Below are positions 20,619-31,778 of a stretch of DNA of 64,000 bases, one piece after another. Origin of the DNA: Enterobacter chuandaensis (GTDB lineage: Bacteria; Pseudomonadota; Gammaproteobacteria; Enterobacterales; Enterobacteriaceae); NCBI RefSeq assembly GCF_003594915.1, contig NZ_QZCS01000005.1:186001-250000 (forward strand). The letters run 5' to 3'. The stretch's first letter is position 1; each line of letters begins with the position of its first letter. The position numbers and the translations under genes are program-made. Below the pieces are notes generated by a model. It was not told the DNA's origin, did no database searches, and was given only the letters and a program-made list of their open reading frames with translations.

Positions 20619-21590
20619 TTATTTCCTCGGGTAAAGTTCTTTGCGTTTGTAGGGCTCGGTTTCGCCTGGCTTACGCGTTTTCAGCAGCTTCAGTATCCAC
20701 GTGTACTGTTCAGTATGCGGCCCCACCAGCAGTTCCACCTCTTCATTCATGCGACGCGCAATGGTGCGATCGTCTGCGGTCAGCAGGTCATCCATAGGCG
20801 GACGCACTTCAATACTCAGGCGATGCGTTTTACCGTCATAAATCGGGAAAAGTGGGATCACGCGTGCGCGGCAGACCTTCATCAGGCGACCAATCGCGGG
20901 AAGCGTGGCTTTGTAGGTCGCAAAGAAGTCGACAAACTCGCTGTGCTCGGGCCCATGGTCCTGATCCGGCAGATAGTAGCCCCAGTACCCCTGACGTACG
21001 GACTGAATAAACGGCTTTATACCATCGTTACGCGCGTGCAGGCGACCGCCAAAACGACGACGTACCGTATTCCAGACAAAATCATAGATTTTATTGCCCT
21101 GGTTATGGAACATCGCCGCCATTTTCTGCCCCTGCGATGCCATCAGCATCGCCGGGATATCCACGCCCCAGCCGTGCGGCACGAGGAAAATGACTTTCTC
21201 GTCATTGCGGCGCATCTCATCAATGATTTCCAGCCCTTTCCAGTCAACGCGGTCGATGATTTTTTCCGGCCCTTTCAGCGCCAGCTCCGCCATCATCGCC
21301 ATCGCCTGTGGGGCAGTGGTATACATCGCGTCGATGATCGCCTCACGCTCGGCATCGCTTTTTTCAGGAAAACAATAATAGAGATTGATCTGCGCACGAC
21401 GACGCGCGCTTTTACCTAACCGCCCGGCCAGACGGCCTATTTTGCCCAGGACGGGATCGCGCAGCGCGGCAGGCAGCATGGCGATCCCTGCGAAGGTATA
21501 AACGCCCAGCCAGGCGCCCCAGTTGCGCGGATGTCGGAAGGATTTTTCAAACTCAGGAATGTATTCAATATTATTTTTTTTTGTTTCCAT
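20619..21590 (-). CDS. lpxM: Lipid A myristoyltransferase LpxM (MsbB)
   Basis: LpxM adds the secondary myristate to lipid A at the inner membrane, completing the hexa-acyl form. The 323-residue protein belongs to the LpxL/LpxM acyltransferase family: an N-terminal membrane anchor (WLGVYTFAGIAMLPAAL), the catalytic HX4D motif HGWGVD at residues 139-144, and the later DQDHGP and PIYDGKTHRL segments. It converges on pykA and follows mepM, from which a terminator separates it. Confidence 0.95.
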   Translation of the reverse strand: METKKNNIEYIPEFEKSFRHPRNWGAWLGVYTFAGIAMLPAALRDPVLGKIGRLAGRLGKSARRRAQINLYYCFPEKSDAEREAIIDAMYTTAPQAMAMMAELALKGPEKIIDRVDWKGLEIIDEMRRNDEKVIFLVPHGWGVDIPAMLMASQGQKMAAMFHNQGNKIYDFVWNTVRRRFGGRLHARNDGIKPFIQSVRQGYWGYYLPDQDHGPEHSEFVDFFATYKATLPAIGRLMKVCRARVIPLFPIYDGKTHRLSIEVRPPMDDLLTADDRTIARRMNEEVELLVGPHTEQYTWILKLLKTRKPGETEPYKRKELYPRK

Positions 21591-21661
21591 GCTGGTTCCA
21601 GGGTCTGGTGACGCAAAAATTTATTCAATAGTGTAGCGAGGCAGCCGTCCACGCACAAAAG

Positions 21662-21695
21662 AAAAAGCCGGCGCATACTGACACCGGCTTTTTTC
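21662..21695 (-). terminator. Terminator after mepM
   Basis: AAAAGCCGG and CCGGCTTTT arms around a 12-nt loop, flanked by A and T runs, lie 15 nt beyond the mepM stop codon. Confidence 0.85.
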
Positions 21696-21709
21696 ACAAA
21701 ACAGAAGGC

Positions 21710-23029
21710 TTAGTTTAAGCTCAGCTGCGGTATCACCTCTTTCGCCTGCGCCAGGTAATCAGAACGATCTTTACCTGTCAGGCCTTCGGTGCGCGGCAGT
21801 TTCGCCGTCAGCGGGTTCACGGCTTGCTGGTTGATCCACACTTCATAGTGCAGGTGTGGTCCAGTAGAACGTCCGGTATTGCCGGAGAGCGCGATACGGT
21901 CGCCGCGTTTCACTTTCTGCCCCGGTTTGACCAGCAGCTTACGCAGGTGCATATAGCGGGTGGTGTAGGTGCGACCGTGACGGATAGCAACGTAATAACC
22001 CGCTGCGCCGCTGCGTTTTGCCATCACCACTTCGCCATCGCCAACCGACAGCACCGGCGTGCCCTGCGGCATCGCGAAGTCAACGCCACGGTGAGGCGCA
22101 ACTCGCCCGGTAACCGGGTTCAGACGACGCGGATTGAAGTTAGAGGAAACGCGGAACTGTTTAGCCGTCGGGAAACGCAGGAAGCCTTTCGCAAGGCCTG
22201 TACCGCTGCGGTCATAGAACTTGCCGTCTTCAGCGCGAATGGCGTAGTAGTCTTTGCCCTCAGATCGCAGACGTACGCCCAGCAGTTGGCTCTGCTCGCG
22301 CTTGCCGTCCAGCATTTCGCGGGACATCAGCACGGAAAATTCGTCGCCTTTCTTCAGCTTACGGAAGTCCATCTGCCACTGCATGGCTTTGATTACCGCG
22401 CTGATTTCACCGCTGGTCAGGCCCGCATCACGGGCGCTGGAAACAAAGCTTCCACCCACGGTGCCTTTCAACACGCTGTTAACCCAGTCGCCTTTCTGCA
22501 TTTCACTGGTCATTTTGAAACCGTTTGCAGTGCGGTCGTAGGTGCGGGTTTCGCGACGTGACATTTCCCAGGTCAAACGCTGGAGATCGCCATCCGCCGT
22601 TAATGTCCAGGAGAGCTGCTGCCCTATTTTCAGGTTACGCAGGTCTTTATCCGCCGCCGCCAGCTGGCTGATGTTACCCATGTCGATACCGTACTGGTTC
22701 AGCACGCTGCTCAGCGTGTCACCGGTAGAGACAACGTATTCGTGGATCCCTGCTTCGTTCTCGGTTTTATCGTCCAGCTCATCCTGCGGGATAGCTTCGT
22801 CTTCCTGGGCTGACTGGTCGATTGGCTCACTGGCTTCAGGTAGCAAAGAACGGATCTCGCTCTTTTCAAGCTCAATGGTTTTAATGATAGGGGCAGAACT
22901 CGGGTGGTACACATAGGGCCGCCAGACGGCGACCGCTAAGGTGAGAACTGTAAGCGACCCCAGCATAACGCGGTGGGGTCGAGGCAGATTGTTAAATGCC
23001 AGGGCGACAGAGCGGGCTATCTGTTGCAC
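21710..23029 (-). CDS. mepM: Murein DD-endopeptidase MepM (YebA)
   Basis: MepM cuts D-Ala-mDAP cross-links so that new peptidoglycan can be inserted during growth. The 439-residue protein has an N-terminal membrane anchor (VMLGSLTVLTLAVAVW, residues 21-36), a LysM-like domain (YVVSTGDTLSSVLNQYGID, about 98-116) and a C-terminal M23 peptidase domain with HRGVDFAMPQGTP and HLHYEVWINQ, which hold the zinc ligands. It lies 15 nt after znuA on the same strand, so Zur may also affect it. Confidence 0.95.
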   Translation of the reverse strand: MQQIARSVALAFNNLPRPHRVMLGSLTVLTLAVAVWRPYVYHPSSAPIIKTIELEKSEIRSLLPEASEPIDQSAQEDEAIPQDELDDKTENEAGIHEYVVSTGDTLSSVLNQYGIDMGNISQLAAADKDLRNLKIGQQLSWTLTADGDLQRLTWEMSRRETRTYDRTANGFKMTSEMQKGDWVNSVLKGTVGGSFVSSARDAGLTSGEISAVIKAMQWQMDFRKLKKGDEFSVLMSREMLDGKREQSQLLGVRLRSEGKDYYAIRAEDGKFYDRSGTGLAKGFLRFPTAKQFRVSSNFNPRRLNPVTGRVAPHRGVDFAMPQGTPVLSVGDGEVVMAKRSGAAGYYVAIRHGRTYTTRYMHLRKLLVKPGQKVKRGDRIALSGNTGRSTGPHLHYEVWINQQAVNPLTAKLPRTEGLTGKDRSDYLAQAKEVIPQLSLN

Positions 23030-23044
23030 GTATTCACTTCCTCG

Positions 23045-23989
23045 TTAATCTCCTTTCAGGCAGCTCGCATACTGGTTCGCCAGTTGGCTGAGGAACTGCG
23101 AATAGCTCGCTTTGCTCAACTGGATATTCGTACCTAGCGGGTCAAGGGTTCCCATGCGCACGGATGTTCCCCTGGCCACGGCTTCTACGACCGCTGGCCT
23201 GAACTGTGGCTCAGCAAAAACGCATGTCGCTTTCTGCTCAACCAACTGTGTTCTGATTTCATGTAAACGCTGCGCACCAGGTTGAATTTCAGGGTTGACG
23301 GTAAAATACCCAAGCGGGGTCAGACCGTAGTGTTTTTCGTAATAGCCGTAGGCGTCATGAAAAACGAAATACCCTTTTCCTTTCAACGGTGCGAGCTCAT
23401 TACCTACCTGCTTATCGGTTGCGGCTAATTGTGCCTCAAAATCCTTCAGGTTGGCGTCTAGTTTGGCTCGACTTTGCGGCATAAGTTCCACTAATTTGTC
23501 ATGGATTGCAACCGCTGAAAGCCGCGCTATCTCTGGGGATAGCCAGAGATGCATGTTGTACTCGCCGTGATGGTGATCTCCATCACCTTTTTCACCCTCT
23601 GCAGCGTGATGGTCATGTTCGTCACCGTCATCATCCGCCCCTTTCATCAGCAGCGGTTTCACGCCGGGAAGCCCGGCAATCGCGACCTGTTTTTCACCGG
23701 CAATCTGTTTGGCCGACTTCTGCATGAAGGCTTCCATCTCCGGACCAATCCAGACAACTAAGTCTGCGTTTTGTAAGCGTTTTACATCAGACGGGCGCAG
23801 GGAGTAGTCATGCTCTGAAGCCCCGTCCGGGAGCAGAACCTGGGTTTCTGTTACCCCGTCGGCAATCGCCGACGCGATGAATCCAAGCGGTTTAAGCGAA
23901 GCGACAACAGCAGCGTTAACATCTTGTGCGGTTGTTCCCCAAAGGGCGGTGGATAATGCTGCGAAAAGAAGCGTATTTTTATGTAACAT
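23045..23989 (-). CDS. znuA: Zinc ABC transporter substrate-binding protein ZnuA
   Basis: ZnuA is the periplasmic zinc carrier of ZnuABC. The 314-residue precursor has a signal peptide ([18 protein letters not shown]...), zinc-binding histidines in [17 protein letters not shown] and [11 protein letters not shown], and a charged His-rich loop of about 25 residues ([19 protein letters not shown]). The ATG at 23989 is used because upstream codons run across the Zur box. It is divergent from znuC, and mepM follows. Confidence 0.96.
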   Translation of the reverse strand: MLHKNTLLFAALSTALWGTTAQDVNAAVVASLKPLGFIASAIADGVTETQVLLPDGASEHDYSLRPSDVKRLQNADLVVWIGPEMEAFMQKSAKQIAGEKQVAIAGLPGVKPLLMKGADDDGDEHDHHAAEGEKGDGDHHHGEYNMHLWLSPEIARLSAVAIHDKLVELMPQSRAKLDANLKDFEAQLAATDKQVGNELAPLKGKGYFVFHDAYGYYEKHYGLTPLGYFTVNPEIQPGAQRLHEIRTQLVEQKATCVFAEPQFRPAVVEAVARGTSVRMGTLDPLGTNIQLSKASYSQFLSQLANQYASCLKGD

Positions 23990-24019
23990 AATGCGACTGA
24001 TCATCGTAGTGAATGCGTG

Positions 24020-24040
24020 GAATGTGATATTATAACATTC
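24020..24040. promoter_or_regulatory. Zur box between znuA and znuC
   Basis: Near-palindromic half-sites GAATGTGATA and TATAACATTC flank a single T, matching the Zur operator of znuA/znuCB. Zinc-bound Zur here would shut off both divergent units. Confidence 0.88.
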
Positions 24041-24066
24041 GTTGACTTCTTCAAGCTTAAATTGAC

Positions 24067-24822
24067 ATGACGACTCTGGTTTCTCTCGACAATATTTCGG
24101 TCTCCTTTGGCCAGCGCCGCGTCCTTTCTGACGTGTCGCTGGATTTGAAGCCCGGCAAAATTTTAACGCTGCTCGGCCCAAATGGCGCAGGTAAATCCAC
24201 TCTGGTACGCGTGGTGCTGGGTCTGGTCACACCGGACGAAGGTGTGATTACGCGCGAGGAAAAATTGCGGATCGGCTATGTGCCGCAAAAATTACATCTG
24301 GACGCCACCCTGCCGCTGACGGTAAGTCGTTTTCTGCGCCTGCGTCCCGGCACACGAAAAGCCGATATTCTCCCGGCACTGAAGCGCGTGCAGGCGGGTC
24401 ATCTTATCGACGCGCCGTTGCAGAAACTGTCCGGCGGTGAGACGCAGCGCGTTTTGCTGGCCCGTGCGCTATTGAGCAGCCCGCAACTGCTGGTGCTGGA
24501 TGAACCCACCCAGGGCGTTGACGTCAATGGTCAGGTCGCGCTTTATGATTTGATCGACCAGCTGCGCCGCGAACTGAACTGCGCCGTGCTGATGGTCTCC
24601 CATGACCTGCATCTGGTGATGGCGAAAACTGACGAAGTGCTGTGCCTTAACCATCACATTTGCTGTTCCGGTACGCCTGAAGTGGTCTCAATGCACCCGG
24701 AATTTATCTCCATGTTTGGCCCTCGTGGCGCTGAACAGTTGGGCATCTACCGTCATCATCATAATCACCGCCATGATTTGCAGGGACGAATCGTTCTGCG
24801 TCGGGGAAATGGACACTCATGA
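24067..24822 (+). CDS. znuC: Zinc ABC transporter ATP-binding protein ZnuC
   Basis: The ATPase of ZnuABC, 251 residues. Walker A is GPNGAGKST (about residue 38), the ABC signature LSGGETQRV, Walker [13 protein letters not shown] and the switch histidine in MVSHDLH. The His-rich C-terminus ([10 protein letters not shown]) is typical of ZnuC and may sense cytoplasmic zinc. The stop overlaps the znuB start by 4 nt, giving translational coupling. Confidence 0.97.
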   Translation: MTTLVSLDNISVSFGQRRVLSDVSLDLKPGKILTLLGPNGAGKSTLVRVVLGLVTPDEGVITREEKLRIGYVPQKLHLDATLPLTVSRFLRLRPGTRKADILPALKRVQAGHLIDAPLQKLSGGETQRVLLARALLSSPQLLVLDEPTQGVDVNGQVALYDLIDQLRRELNCAVLMVSHDLHLVMAKTDEVLCLNHHICCSGTPEVVSMHPEFISMFGPRGAEQLGIYRHHHNHRHDLQGRIVLRRGNGHS

Positions 24823-25604
24823 TTGAACTTTTACTGCCCGGCTGGCTGGCCGGGATTATGCTTGCCTGCGCCGCGGGCCCGCTCGGCTCGTTTGTGGTGT
24901 GGCGCAGAATGTCTTACTTCGGTGATACCCTGGCGCATGCGTCGCTGCTGGGCGTGGCTTTTGGTCTGCTGCTGGACGTAAATCCCTTTTATGCGGTGAT
25001 TGTGGTCACGCTGCTGCTGGCGGCCGGTCTGGTCTGGCTGGAGAAGCGCCCTCACCTCGCGATTGATACGCTGCTTGGCATCATGGCGCACAGCGCCCTG
25101 TCGCTGGGTCTGGTGGTGGTCAGCCTGATGTCAAATATCCGCGTGGATCTGATGGCCTACCTGTTCGGCGATCTGCTGGCCGTCACGCCTGAAGATCTCA
25201 TCGCTATCGCTACTGGCGTGGTGGTGGTGCTGGGCATTTTACTGTGGCAATGGCGGAATTTACTGGCGATGACCGTCAGCCCGGATCTGGCCTTTGTCGA
25301 CGGCGTGAAGCTGCAGCGCGTCAAGCTGCTGCTGATGCTGGTGACGGCGTTAACGATTGGTGTCGCAATGAAGTTTGTCGGCGCGCTGATTATTACATCT
25401 CTGCTGATTATCCCTGCGGCCACGGCACGTCGCTTTGCCCGTACGCCGGAGCAGATGGCGGGTATTGCCGTAATTATCGGGATGATTGCCGTAACGGGCG
25501 GGTTAACCTTCTCGGCGTTTTATGACACGCCAGCGGGGCCGTCGGTGGTGCTAAGTGCGGCGGTGCTGTTTATTTTTAGTATGATGAAGAAGACCGCACA
25601 GTAG
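24819..25604 (+). CDS. znuB: Zinc ABC transporter permease ZnuB
   Basis: The 261-residue inner-membrane channel of ZnuABC, with seven or so hydrophobic helices, for example [20 protein letters not shown] at the start and [12 protein letters not shown] at the end. Histidines in [11 protein letters not shown] fit the metal ABC-3 family. It begins inside the last codons of znuC (ATGA overlap). Two REP-type repeats follow. Confidence 0.96.
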   Translation: MIELLLPGWLAGIMLACAAGPLGSFVVWRRMSYFGDTLAHASLLGVAFGLLLDVNPFYAVIVVTLLLAAGLVWLEKRPHLAIDTLLGIMAHSALSLGLVVVSLMSNIRVDLMAYLFGDLLAVTPEDLIAIATGVVVVLGILLWQWRNLLAMTVSPDLAFVDGVKLQRVKLLLMLVTALTIGVAMKFVGALIITSLLIIPAATARRFARTPEQMAGIAVIIGMIAVTGGLTFSAFYDTPAGPSVVLSAAVLFIFSMMKKTAQ

Positions 25605-25612
25605 CGGGTATG

Positions 25613-25685
25613 TCCCCGGTGGCGCTTCGTTTACCGGGGCTACAAAAACGTTCCGTAGGCCGGGTAAGGCGTAGCCGCCACCCGG
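25613..25685. repeat. Pair of REP-type palindromes after znuB
   Basis: Two inverted-repeat units are seen: 25613-25643 (TCCCCGGTGGCGCTTCG...ACCGGGG) and 25655-25685 (GTAGGCCGGGTAAGGCG...GCCACCCGGC). The second matches the REP units at 34801 and 58519. They lie between the converging znuB and ruvB and may stop transcription or protect transcript ends. Confidence 0.8.
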
Positions 25686-25691
25686 CATTAT

Positions 25692-26705
<1,014 letters not shown>

Positions 26706-26710
26706 TTACC

Positions 26711-27325
26711 TCACAATGCAGCGCGCAGCGCTTCACGAATCAGGGTTTCACTGCTGGCGTCCGGTTTGGCAATTTTACTCACCATTCGGCTGGCCTCCTG
26801 AGGTTTATAGCCCAGCGCCACCAGCGCGGCAACCGCTTCCTGCTCGGCATCATCATCGGTCGCAGGGGCGCCTGGCGAGGTCAGTACCAAATCAGCAGCC
26901 GGGGTGAACAGATCGCCATGCAGACCTTTAAAGCGGTCTTTCATTTCGACGATCAAACGTTCTGCGGTTTTTTTACCGATGCCCGGAAGCTTAACCAGCG
27001 CAGCGGGATCTTCGCGCTCAACGGCATTCACAAACTGCGGAGCGGACATGCCGGACAGAATCGCCAGCGCCAGCTTCGGCCCCACACCGTTGGTTTTAAT
27101 CAGCTCGCGGAAAAGGGTGCGTTCCTGCTTGTTGTTAAAACCGTACAGCAGCTGAGCATCTTCACGCACCACAAACTGAGTAAAGACAATCGCCTCTTTT
27201 CCCGCGTCCGGCAGCTCGTAGAAGCAGGTCATCGGCATATGGACTTCATAGCCCACGCCACCCACTTCCAGCAGCACTAACGGGGGTTGTTTTTCAATGA
27301 TGATGCCTCTGAGTCTGCCTATCAC
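26711..27325 (-). CDS. ruvA: Holliday junction DNA helicase subunit RuvA
   Basis: RuvA binds the four-way junction as a tetramer and recruits RuvB. The 204-residue protein shows the N-terminal OB fold ([15 protein letters not shown]), tandem helix-hairpin-helix motifs ([13 protein letters not shown] and [19 protein letters not shown]) and the C-terminal RuvB-binding domain ([16 protein letters not shown]). The start codon is GTG, as in E. coli. A LexA box lies 53 nt upstream. Confidence 0.97.
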   Translation of the reverse strand: MIGRLRGIIIEKQPPLVLLEVGGVGYEVHMPMTCFYELPDAGKEAIVFTQFVVREDAQLLYGFNNKQERTLFRELIKTNGVGPKLALAILSGMSAPQFVNAVEREDPAALVKLPGIGKKTAERLIVEMKDRFKGLHGDLFTPAADLVLTSPGAPATDDDAEQEAVAALVALGYKPQEASRMVSKIAKPDASSETLIREALRAAL

Positions 27326-27363
27326 GTGACGCTCCTGCGTTCTGGAAGAAATTAACTGCCGAC

Positions 27364-27396
27364 ATAATAAAAAAAGGCTGGATAAACATCCAGCCT
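27364..27396 (-). promoter_or_regulatory. ruvAB promoter with LexA (SOS) box that overlaps the ruvC terminator
   Basis: CTGGATAAACATCCAG at 27378-27393 has the LexA form CTG-N10-CAG. The same bases are inside a perfect 9-bp hairpin (27375-27383 with 27388-27396) followed on the minus strand by seven T, a proper terminator for ruvC. A TATTAT -10 box for ruvA lies at 27369-27364. Confidence 0.85.
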
Positions 27397-27405
27397 GATT
27401 TCTGA

Positions 27406-27927
27406 TTATCGTAACCTGCCTCGCGCCAGATTGAGCCGCGACTCGCTCATTTGCATCGCGTTCTGGCTGACGTGGCAGTGGGTAATCGCAATCGCCAGCG
27501 CATCGGCGGCGTCGGCCTGCGGGTTCGCGGGAAGCTTCAGCAGGGTGCGCACCATGTGCTGCACCTGGCTTTTCTCCGCGCTACCAATGCCCACCACCGT
27601 CTGTTTAACCTGACGTGCCGCGTATTCGAATACCGGCAGATCCTGGTTCACAGCGGCAACAATCGCCACGCCGCGCGCCTGACCGAGCTTCAGCGCCGAG
27701 TCCGCGTTCTTCGCCATAAAGACCTGCTCGATAGCGAAATAGTCCGGCTGGAACTGAGTGATAATCTCCGACACGCCCGCATAAATCAGCTTCAGGCGCG
27801 ACGGCAGATCGTCAACTTTGGTGCGAATGCATCCACTGCCGAGGTAGGTTAGCTGGCGCCCAACCTGACGGATAACGCCATAGCCGGTGACGCGTGAGCC
27901 GGGGTCAATCCCGAGGATAATCGACAT
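27406..27927 (-). CDS. ruvC: Holliday junction resolvase RuvC
   Basis: RuvC cuts Holliday junctions after RuvAB migration. The 173-residue nuclease has the acidic catalytic residues in GIDPGS (Asp7), AIEQVF (Glu66) and [15 protein letters not shown] (Asp138 and Asp141 by family numbering). The ATG at 27927 is chosen over the GTG just before it. It ends the aspS-nudB-yebC-ruvC series, and its terminator doubles as the ruvAB LexA site. Confidence 0.97.
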   Translation of the reverse strand: MSIILGIDPGSRVTGYGVIRQVGRQLTYLGSGCIRTKVDDLPSRLKLIYAGVSEIITQFQPDYFAIEQVFMAKNADSALKLGQARGVAIVAAVNQDLPVFEYAARQVKQTVVGIGSAEKSQVQHMVRTLLKLPANPQADAADALAIAITHCHVSQNAMQMSESRLNLARGRLR

Positions 27928-27961
27928 CACGCGTCTCCCGTAAACGGTTTACAGGCTCTCA

Positions 27962-28702
27962 TCAGAGAGTCGCTGCAACCTCATCAGAGATTTCACCGTT
28001 GTGATACACTTCCTGCACGTCGTCGCAGTCTTCGAGCATGTCGATCAGACGCAGCAGTTTTGGTGCCGTTTCTGCATCCATGTCCGCTTTGGTGGACGGG
28101 ATCATGGAGACTTCAGCGTTATCCGCTTTCAGGCCCGCCGCTTCCAGCGCATCGCGCACGGCACCCATCTCTTCCCAGGCGGTATAAACGTCGATAGCGC
28201 CGTCGTCGAAGGTCACTACGTCTTCCGCACCGGCTTCCAGCGCCGCTTCCATGATCGCATCTTCGTCGCCTTTCTCGAAGGAGATGACGCCTTTTTTGTT
28301 GAACAGGTAGGCTACGGAACCGTCAGTACCCAGGTTGCCACCGGTTTTGGTGAACGCGTGGCGCACTTCTGCAACGGTACGGTTACGGTTGTCAGACAGA
28401 CACTCAACCATCACCGCAGTACCGCCAGGGCCGTAACCTTCATAAATGATGGTTTCCATGTTAGCGTCTTCGTCACCGCCCACGCCACGTGCGATCGCAC
28501 GGTTCAGGGTGTCACGCGTCATGTTGTTAGACAGGGCTTTATCCACCGCCGCGCGCAGACGCGGGTTAGAAGCCGGATCGCCGCCGCCCAGACGCGCCGC
28601 TGTCACCAGCTCGCGAATGATTTTGGTAAAGATTTTACCGCGCTTGGCATCCTGTGCCGCTTTGCGGTGTTTGGTGTTGGCCCACTTACTATGACCTGCC
28701 AT
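27962..28702 (-). CDS. yebC: YebC/PmpR/TACO1 family protein
   Basis: A 246-residue protein with the family start [23 protein letters not shown] cut here to its opening, then [16 protein letters not shown] and the C-terminal [12 protein letters not shown] region. The family is described both as a DNA-binding regulator and as a factor helping ribosomes at difficult proline stretches. It lies 34 nt upstream of ruvC and 27 nt after nudB on the minus strand, the same order as in E. coli. Confidence 0.95.
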   Translation of the reverse strand: MAGHSKWANTKHRKAAQDAKRGKIFTKIIRELVTAARLGGGDPASNPRLRAAVDKALSNNMTRDTLNRAIARGVGGDEDANMETIIYEGYGPGGTAVMVECLSDNRNRTVAEVRHAFTKTGGNLGTDGSVAYLFNKKGVISFEKGDEDAIMEAALEAGAEDVVTFDDGAIDVYTAWEEMGAVRDALEAAGLKADNAEVSMIPSTKADMDAETAPKLLRLIDMLEDCDDVQEVYHNGEISDEVAATL

Positions 28703-28729
28703 AAAAAGTTCTCCAAAAATCGCGCCTTT

Positions 28730-29173
28730 TCAGGCCGCGTTAATTACAAATTCTTCAATCGCCTGCCGGTTGCTCCACGACTTGGTCAGCGCGGCGGCAT
28801 CCGCCGCGTTCACCCAGCGGTAGGTCAGGTGTTCAGTGAACACGATCTCCCGTTCGTGGGGGAGCGCGAGACAGAACCAGTATTCCGTATTGCGCTCAAT
28901 ACCCGGCGCATAGCGATGACGTAAATGGCTAAAAATTTCGAACTCCACCGTGCGCTGACAGTCCTTCAGGGTCAGTTGCTCGCGGGCAACGTCAATGGTG
29001 ACCTCTTCCTTTACTTCACGCGCGGCGGCCTGCGGCGCAGTCTCCCCCTCTTCCAGGCTGCCGGTAACCGACTGCCAGAAATCAGGGTCATCGCGCCGCT
29101 GCAACATCAGCACCCGCTTCGTGTCTTCTGCATAAATGACCACCAGAACCGAAACGGGAAGCTTGTATGCCAT
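28730..29173 (-). CDS. nudB: Dihydroneopterin triphosphate diphosphatase NudB
   Basis: A 147-residue Nudix hydrolase that removes pyrophosphate from dihydroneopterin triphosphate in folate synthesis. The Nudix box runs from GSLEEGETAPQAAAREV through KEEVTI (about residues 38-60). Flanking features (KLPVSVLVVIYAED, YWFCLALP) match NudB. It starts 1 nt after the aspS stop codon, so translation is likely coupled. Confidence 0.94.
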   Translation of the reverse strand: MAYKLPVSVLVVIYAEDTKRVLMLQRRDDPDFWQSVTGSLEEGETAPQAAAREVKEEVTIDVAREQLTLKDCQRTVEFEIFSHLRHRYAPGIERNTEYWFCLALPHEREIVFTEHLTYRWVNAADAAALTKSWSNRQAIEEFVINAA

Positions 29174-29174
29174 A

Positions 29175-30947
29175 TCAGTTTTTCTCTTCCTTTTTCACTA
29201 CTTCAATGCCCAGCTCGGCCAGAGAGGCCGGGTTGGCAAAGCTTGGCGCTTCGGTCATCAGACACGCTGCGGCAGTGGTTTTCGGGAAGGCAATCACATC
29301 ACGAATATTATCGGTACCGGTCAGCAGCATGGTCAGACGGTCAAGGCCGAAGGCCAGACCCGCATGCGGAGGCGTACCGTATTTCAGGGCGTCCAGCAGG
29401 AAGCCGAACTTCTCGCGCTGCTCCTGCTCGTTAATGCCGAGAATGCCAAACACGGTCTGCTGCATTTCGCCGCTGTGAATACGCACGGAACCGCCGCCCA
29501 CTTCGTAGCCGTTGATGACCATATCGTAGGCGTTTGCCACAGCATCTTCCGGCGCGGCTTTCAGCTCTGCCGCCGTCATGTCTTTTGGCGAGGTGAACGG
29601 GTGGTGCATCGCGGTCAGGCCGCCTTCACCGTCGTCTTCAAACATTGGGAAGTCGATAACCCACAGCGGCGCCCATTTGCTCTCGTCGGTCAGGTTCAGG
29701 TCTTTGCCGAGCTTCAGACGCAGCGCGCCCATTGCATCCGCAACGACTTTCTTGTTGTCTGCACCGAAGAAAATCATGTCGCCGTCCTGCGCGCCGGTGC
29801 GCTCAAGGATCGCTTCCACGATCTCGGCGTTCAGGAATTTCGCCACCGGACTGGTGATCCCTTCCAGCCCTTTCGCACGCTCGGTCACTTTAATATAGGC
29901 CAGACCTTTCGCGCCGTAGATCTTAATAAAGTTGCCGTAATCGTCAATTTGCTTACGGCTCAGGGCAGCACCGCCCGGAACACGCAGCGCCGCGACGCGA
30001 CCTTTCGGATCGTTAGCCGGGCCGGCGAATACCGCAAACTCAACGCCTTTCACCAGGTCTGCTACGTCCACCAGCTCCATCGGGTTACGCAGGTCCGGTT
30101 TGTCGGAGCCGTAACGGCGCTCGGCTTCGGCGAAGGTCATGATTGGGAAATCGCCCAGCTCAACGCCTTTAATGTCGTTCCACAGGCCGCGCACCAGCGC
30201 TTCCATCACTTCACGCACCTGTTCGGCGGTCATGAAGGAGGTTTCCACGTCGATCTGGGTAAATTCAGGCTGGCGGTCAGCGCGCAGGTCTTCGTCGCGG
30301 AAGCATTTTACGATCTGATAGTAGCGATCGAAGCCGGACATCATCAGCAGCTGTTTGAACAGCTGTGGAGACTGCGGCAGCGCGTAGAACTTGCCTTTAT
30401 GAACGCGGGACGGGACCAGGTAGTCGCGTGCGCCTTCCGGCGTGGCTTTGGTCAGCATCGGGGTTTCGATATCGAGGAAACCGTGGTCATCCATAAAGCG
30501 ACGCACCAGGCTGGTGATTTTCGCACGGGTTTTCAGGCGCTGGGCCATTTCCGGACGACGCAGATCCAGGTAGCGGTATTTCAGACGCGCTTCTTCAGTG
30601 TTGACGTGGTTGGAGTCCAGCGGCAGCGCTTCAGCACGGTTGATGATCACCAGATCGGAGGCCAGCACTTCGATAGCCCCCGTCGCCATGTCGGCGTTAA
30701 CGTTTTTCTCGTCACGCGCGCGCACGGTGCCGGTGACCTGAATGCAGAACTCATTACGCAGCTCAGAGGCCAGCTTCAGCGCTTCTGCGCGATCCGGGTC
30801 GAAGAACACCTGAACGATACCTTCACGGTCGCGCATATCGATGAAGATAAGGCTACCAAGATCACGACGACGGTTGACCCAACCACACAGGGTGACCTGC
30901 TGTCCGACGTGGGACTGACGCAGCTGCCCGCAATATTCTGTACGCAT
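29175..30947 (-). CDS. aspS: Aspartyl-tRNA synthetase
   Basis: A 590-residue class II synthetase. It has an N-terminal OB-fold anticodon domain ([20 protein letters not shown]), class II motif 2 ([18 protein letters not shown]) and motif 3 ([15 protein letters not shown]), plus the bacterial GAD insertion (about residues 290-420). First gene of aspS-nudB-yebC-ruvC. It is divergent from yecD, with 264 nt between the start codons. Confidence 0.98.
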   Translation of the reverse strand: MRTEYCGQLRQSHVGQQVTLCGWVNRRRDLGSLIFIDMRDREGIVQVFFDPDRAEALKLASELRNEFCIQVTGTVRARDEKNVNADMATGAIEVLASDLVIINRAEALPLDSNHVNTEEARLKYRYLDLRRPEMAQRLKTRAKITSLVRRFMDDHGFLDIETPMLTKATPEGARDYLVPSRVHKGKFYALPQSPQLFKQLLMMSGFDRYYQIVKCFRDEDLRADRQPEFTQIDVETSFMTAEQVREVMEALVRGLWNDIKGVELGDFPIMTFAEAERRYGSDKPDLRNPMELVDVADLVKGVEFAVFAGPANDPKGRVAALRVPGGAALSRKQIDDYGNFIKIYGAKGLAYIKVTERAKGLEGITSPVAKFLNAEIVEAILERTGAQDGDMIFFGADNKKVVADAMGALRLKLGKDLNLTDESKWAPLWVIDFPMFEDDGEGGLTAMHHPFTSPKDMTAAELKAAPEDAVANAYDMVINGYEVGGGSVRIHSGEMQQTVFGILGINEQEQREKFGFLLDALKYGTPPHAGLAFGLDRLTMLLTGTDNIRDVIAFPKTTAAACLMTEAPSFANPASLAELGIEVVKKEEKN

Positions 30948-31211
30948 GAGATATCCCTTAATTAGCCGCAGGCTAAATGTCGCCTGGTATGCAGGCTACT
31001 ATGTCGCAGCTTTCTGTATGTCACAACTGGATGAAAAAAGGCGGCTATTATACTGGAAATTCCGCCGGACGATAAGAGCGAACCACCGCCAGACGGTCGT
31101 TTGCTGCACTCTTATTGCGCATTCTCACAAAAATTAACAAAATTATCCGACCGATAACAGGCCATCACGTCGTAAGGTGTTACGGAAGTGATTAATTTAC
31201 CTGGAGTGACG

Positions 31212-31778
31212 ATGTTAACACTTGATGCCCGCAAAACCGCGCTTGTGGTGATTGATTTACAGGAAGGGATCCTGCCCTTCGCCGGTGGCCCACACGCTGC
31301 GGATGATGTTGTCAGCCGCGCCGCTCGCCTGGCCGAGAAGTGCCGCGCCAGCGGTGCCACTGTGGTCATGGTGCGCGTCGGCTGGTCCGCTGATTTCGCC
31401 GAAGCGTTAAAACAGCCGGTTGACGCCCAGGCTCCCGCGCATGCTCTGCCGGAAAACTGGTGGACGTACCCGGTATCGCTCGGCAAGCGTGACGGCGACA
31501 TCGAAGTGACCAAACGCCAGTGGGGCGCGTTCTACGGGACCGACCTTGAACTGCAGCTTCGCCGCCGCGGTATCGACACCCTTATTCTGTGCGGCATTTC
31601 CACCAACATCGGCGTGGAATCCACCGCCCGTAACGCCTGGGAGCTGGGCTTTAACCTGGTGATTGCGGAAGATGCGTGCAGCGCAGCCTCTGCGGATCAG
31701 CACCAGGGCAGCATGACCCACATCTTCCCGCGCATCGGACGCGTGCGCAGCACGGATGAGATTTTAAGCGCGCTATGA
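31212..31778 (+). CDS. yecD: Isochorismatase-family hydrolase YecD
   Basis: A 188-residue cysteine hydrolase. The likely catalytic triad is Asp in VVIDLQEGI, Lys in [15 protein letters not shown] and Cys in [15 protein letters not shown]. The substrate is not known. The ATG at 31212 ([15 protein letters not shown]) follows CTGGAGTGACG; the in-frame codon at 31188 is upstream of that site. yecE overlaps its stop codon by 4 nt, so the two are coupled. Confidence 0.9.
   Translation: MLTLDARKTALVVIDLQEGILPFAGGPHAADDVVSRAARLAEKCRASGATVVMVRVGWSADFAEALKQPVDAQAPAHALPENWWTYPVSLGKRDGDIEVTKRQWGAFYGTDLELQLRRRGIDTLILCGISTNIGVESTARNAWELGFNLVIAEDACSAASADQHQGSMTHIFPRIGRVRSTDEILSAL

Noticed and set aside
29136..30965. 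A 609-codon open frame opposite aspS
   Set aside because: It mirrors the aspS reading frame over its full length and shows no domain or start signal; a codon-bias artefact.
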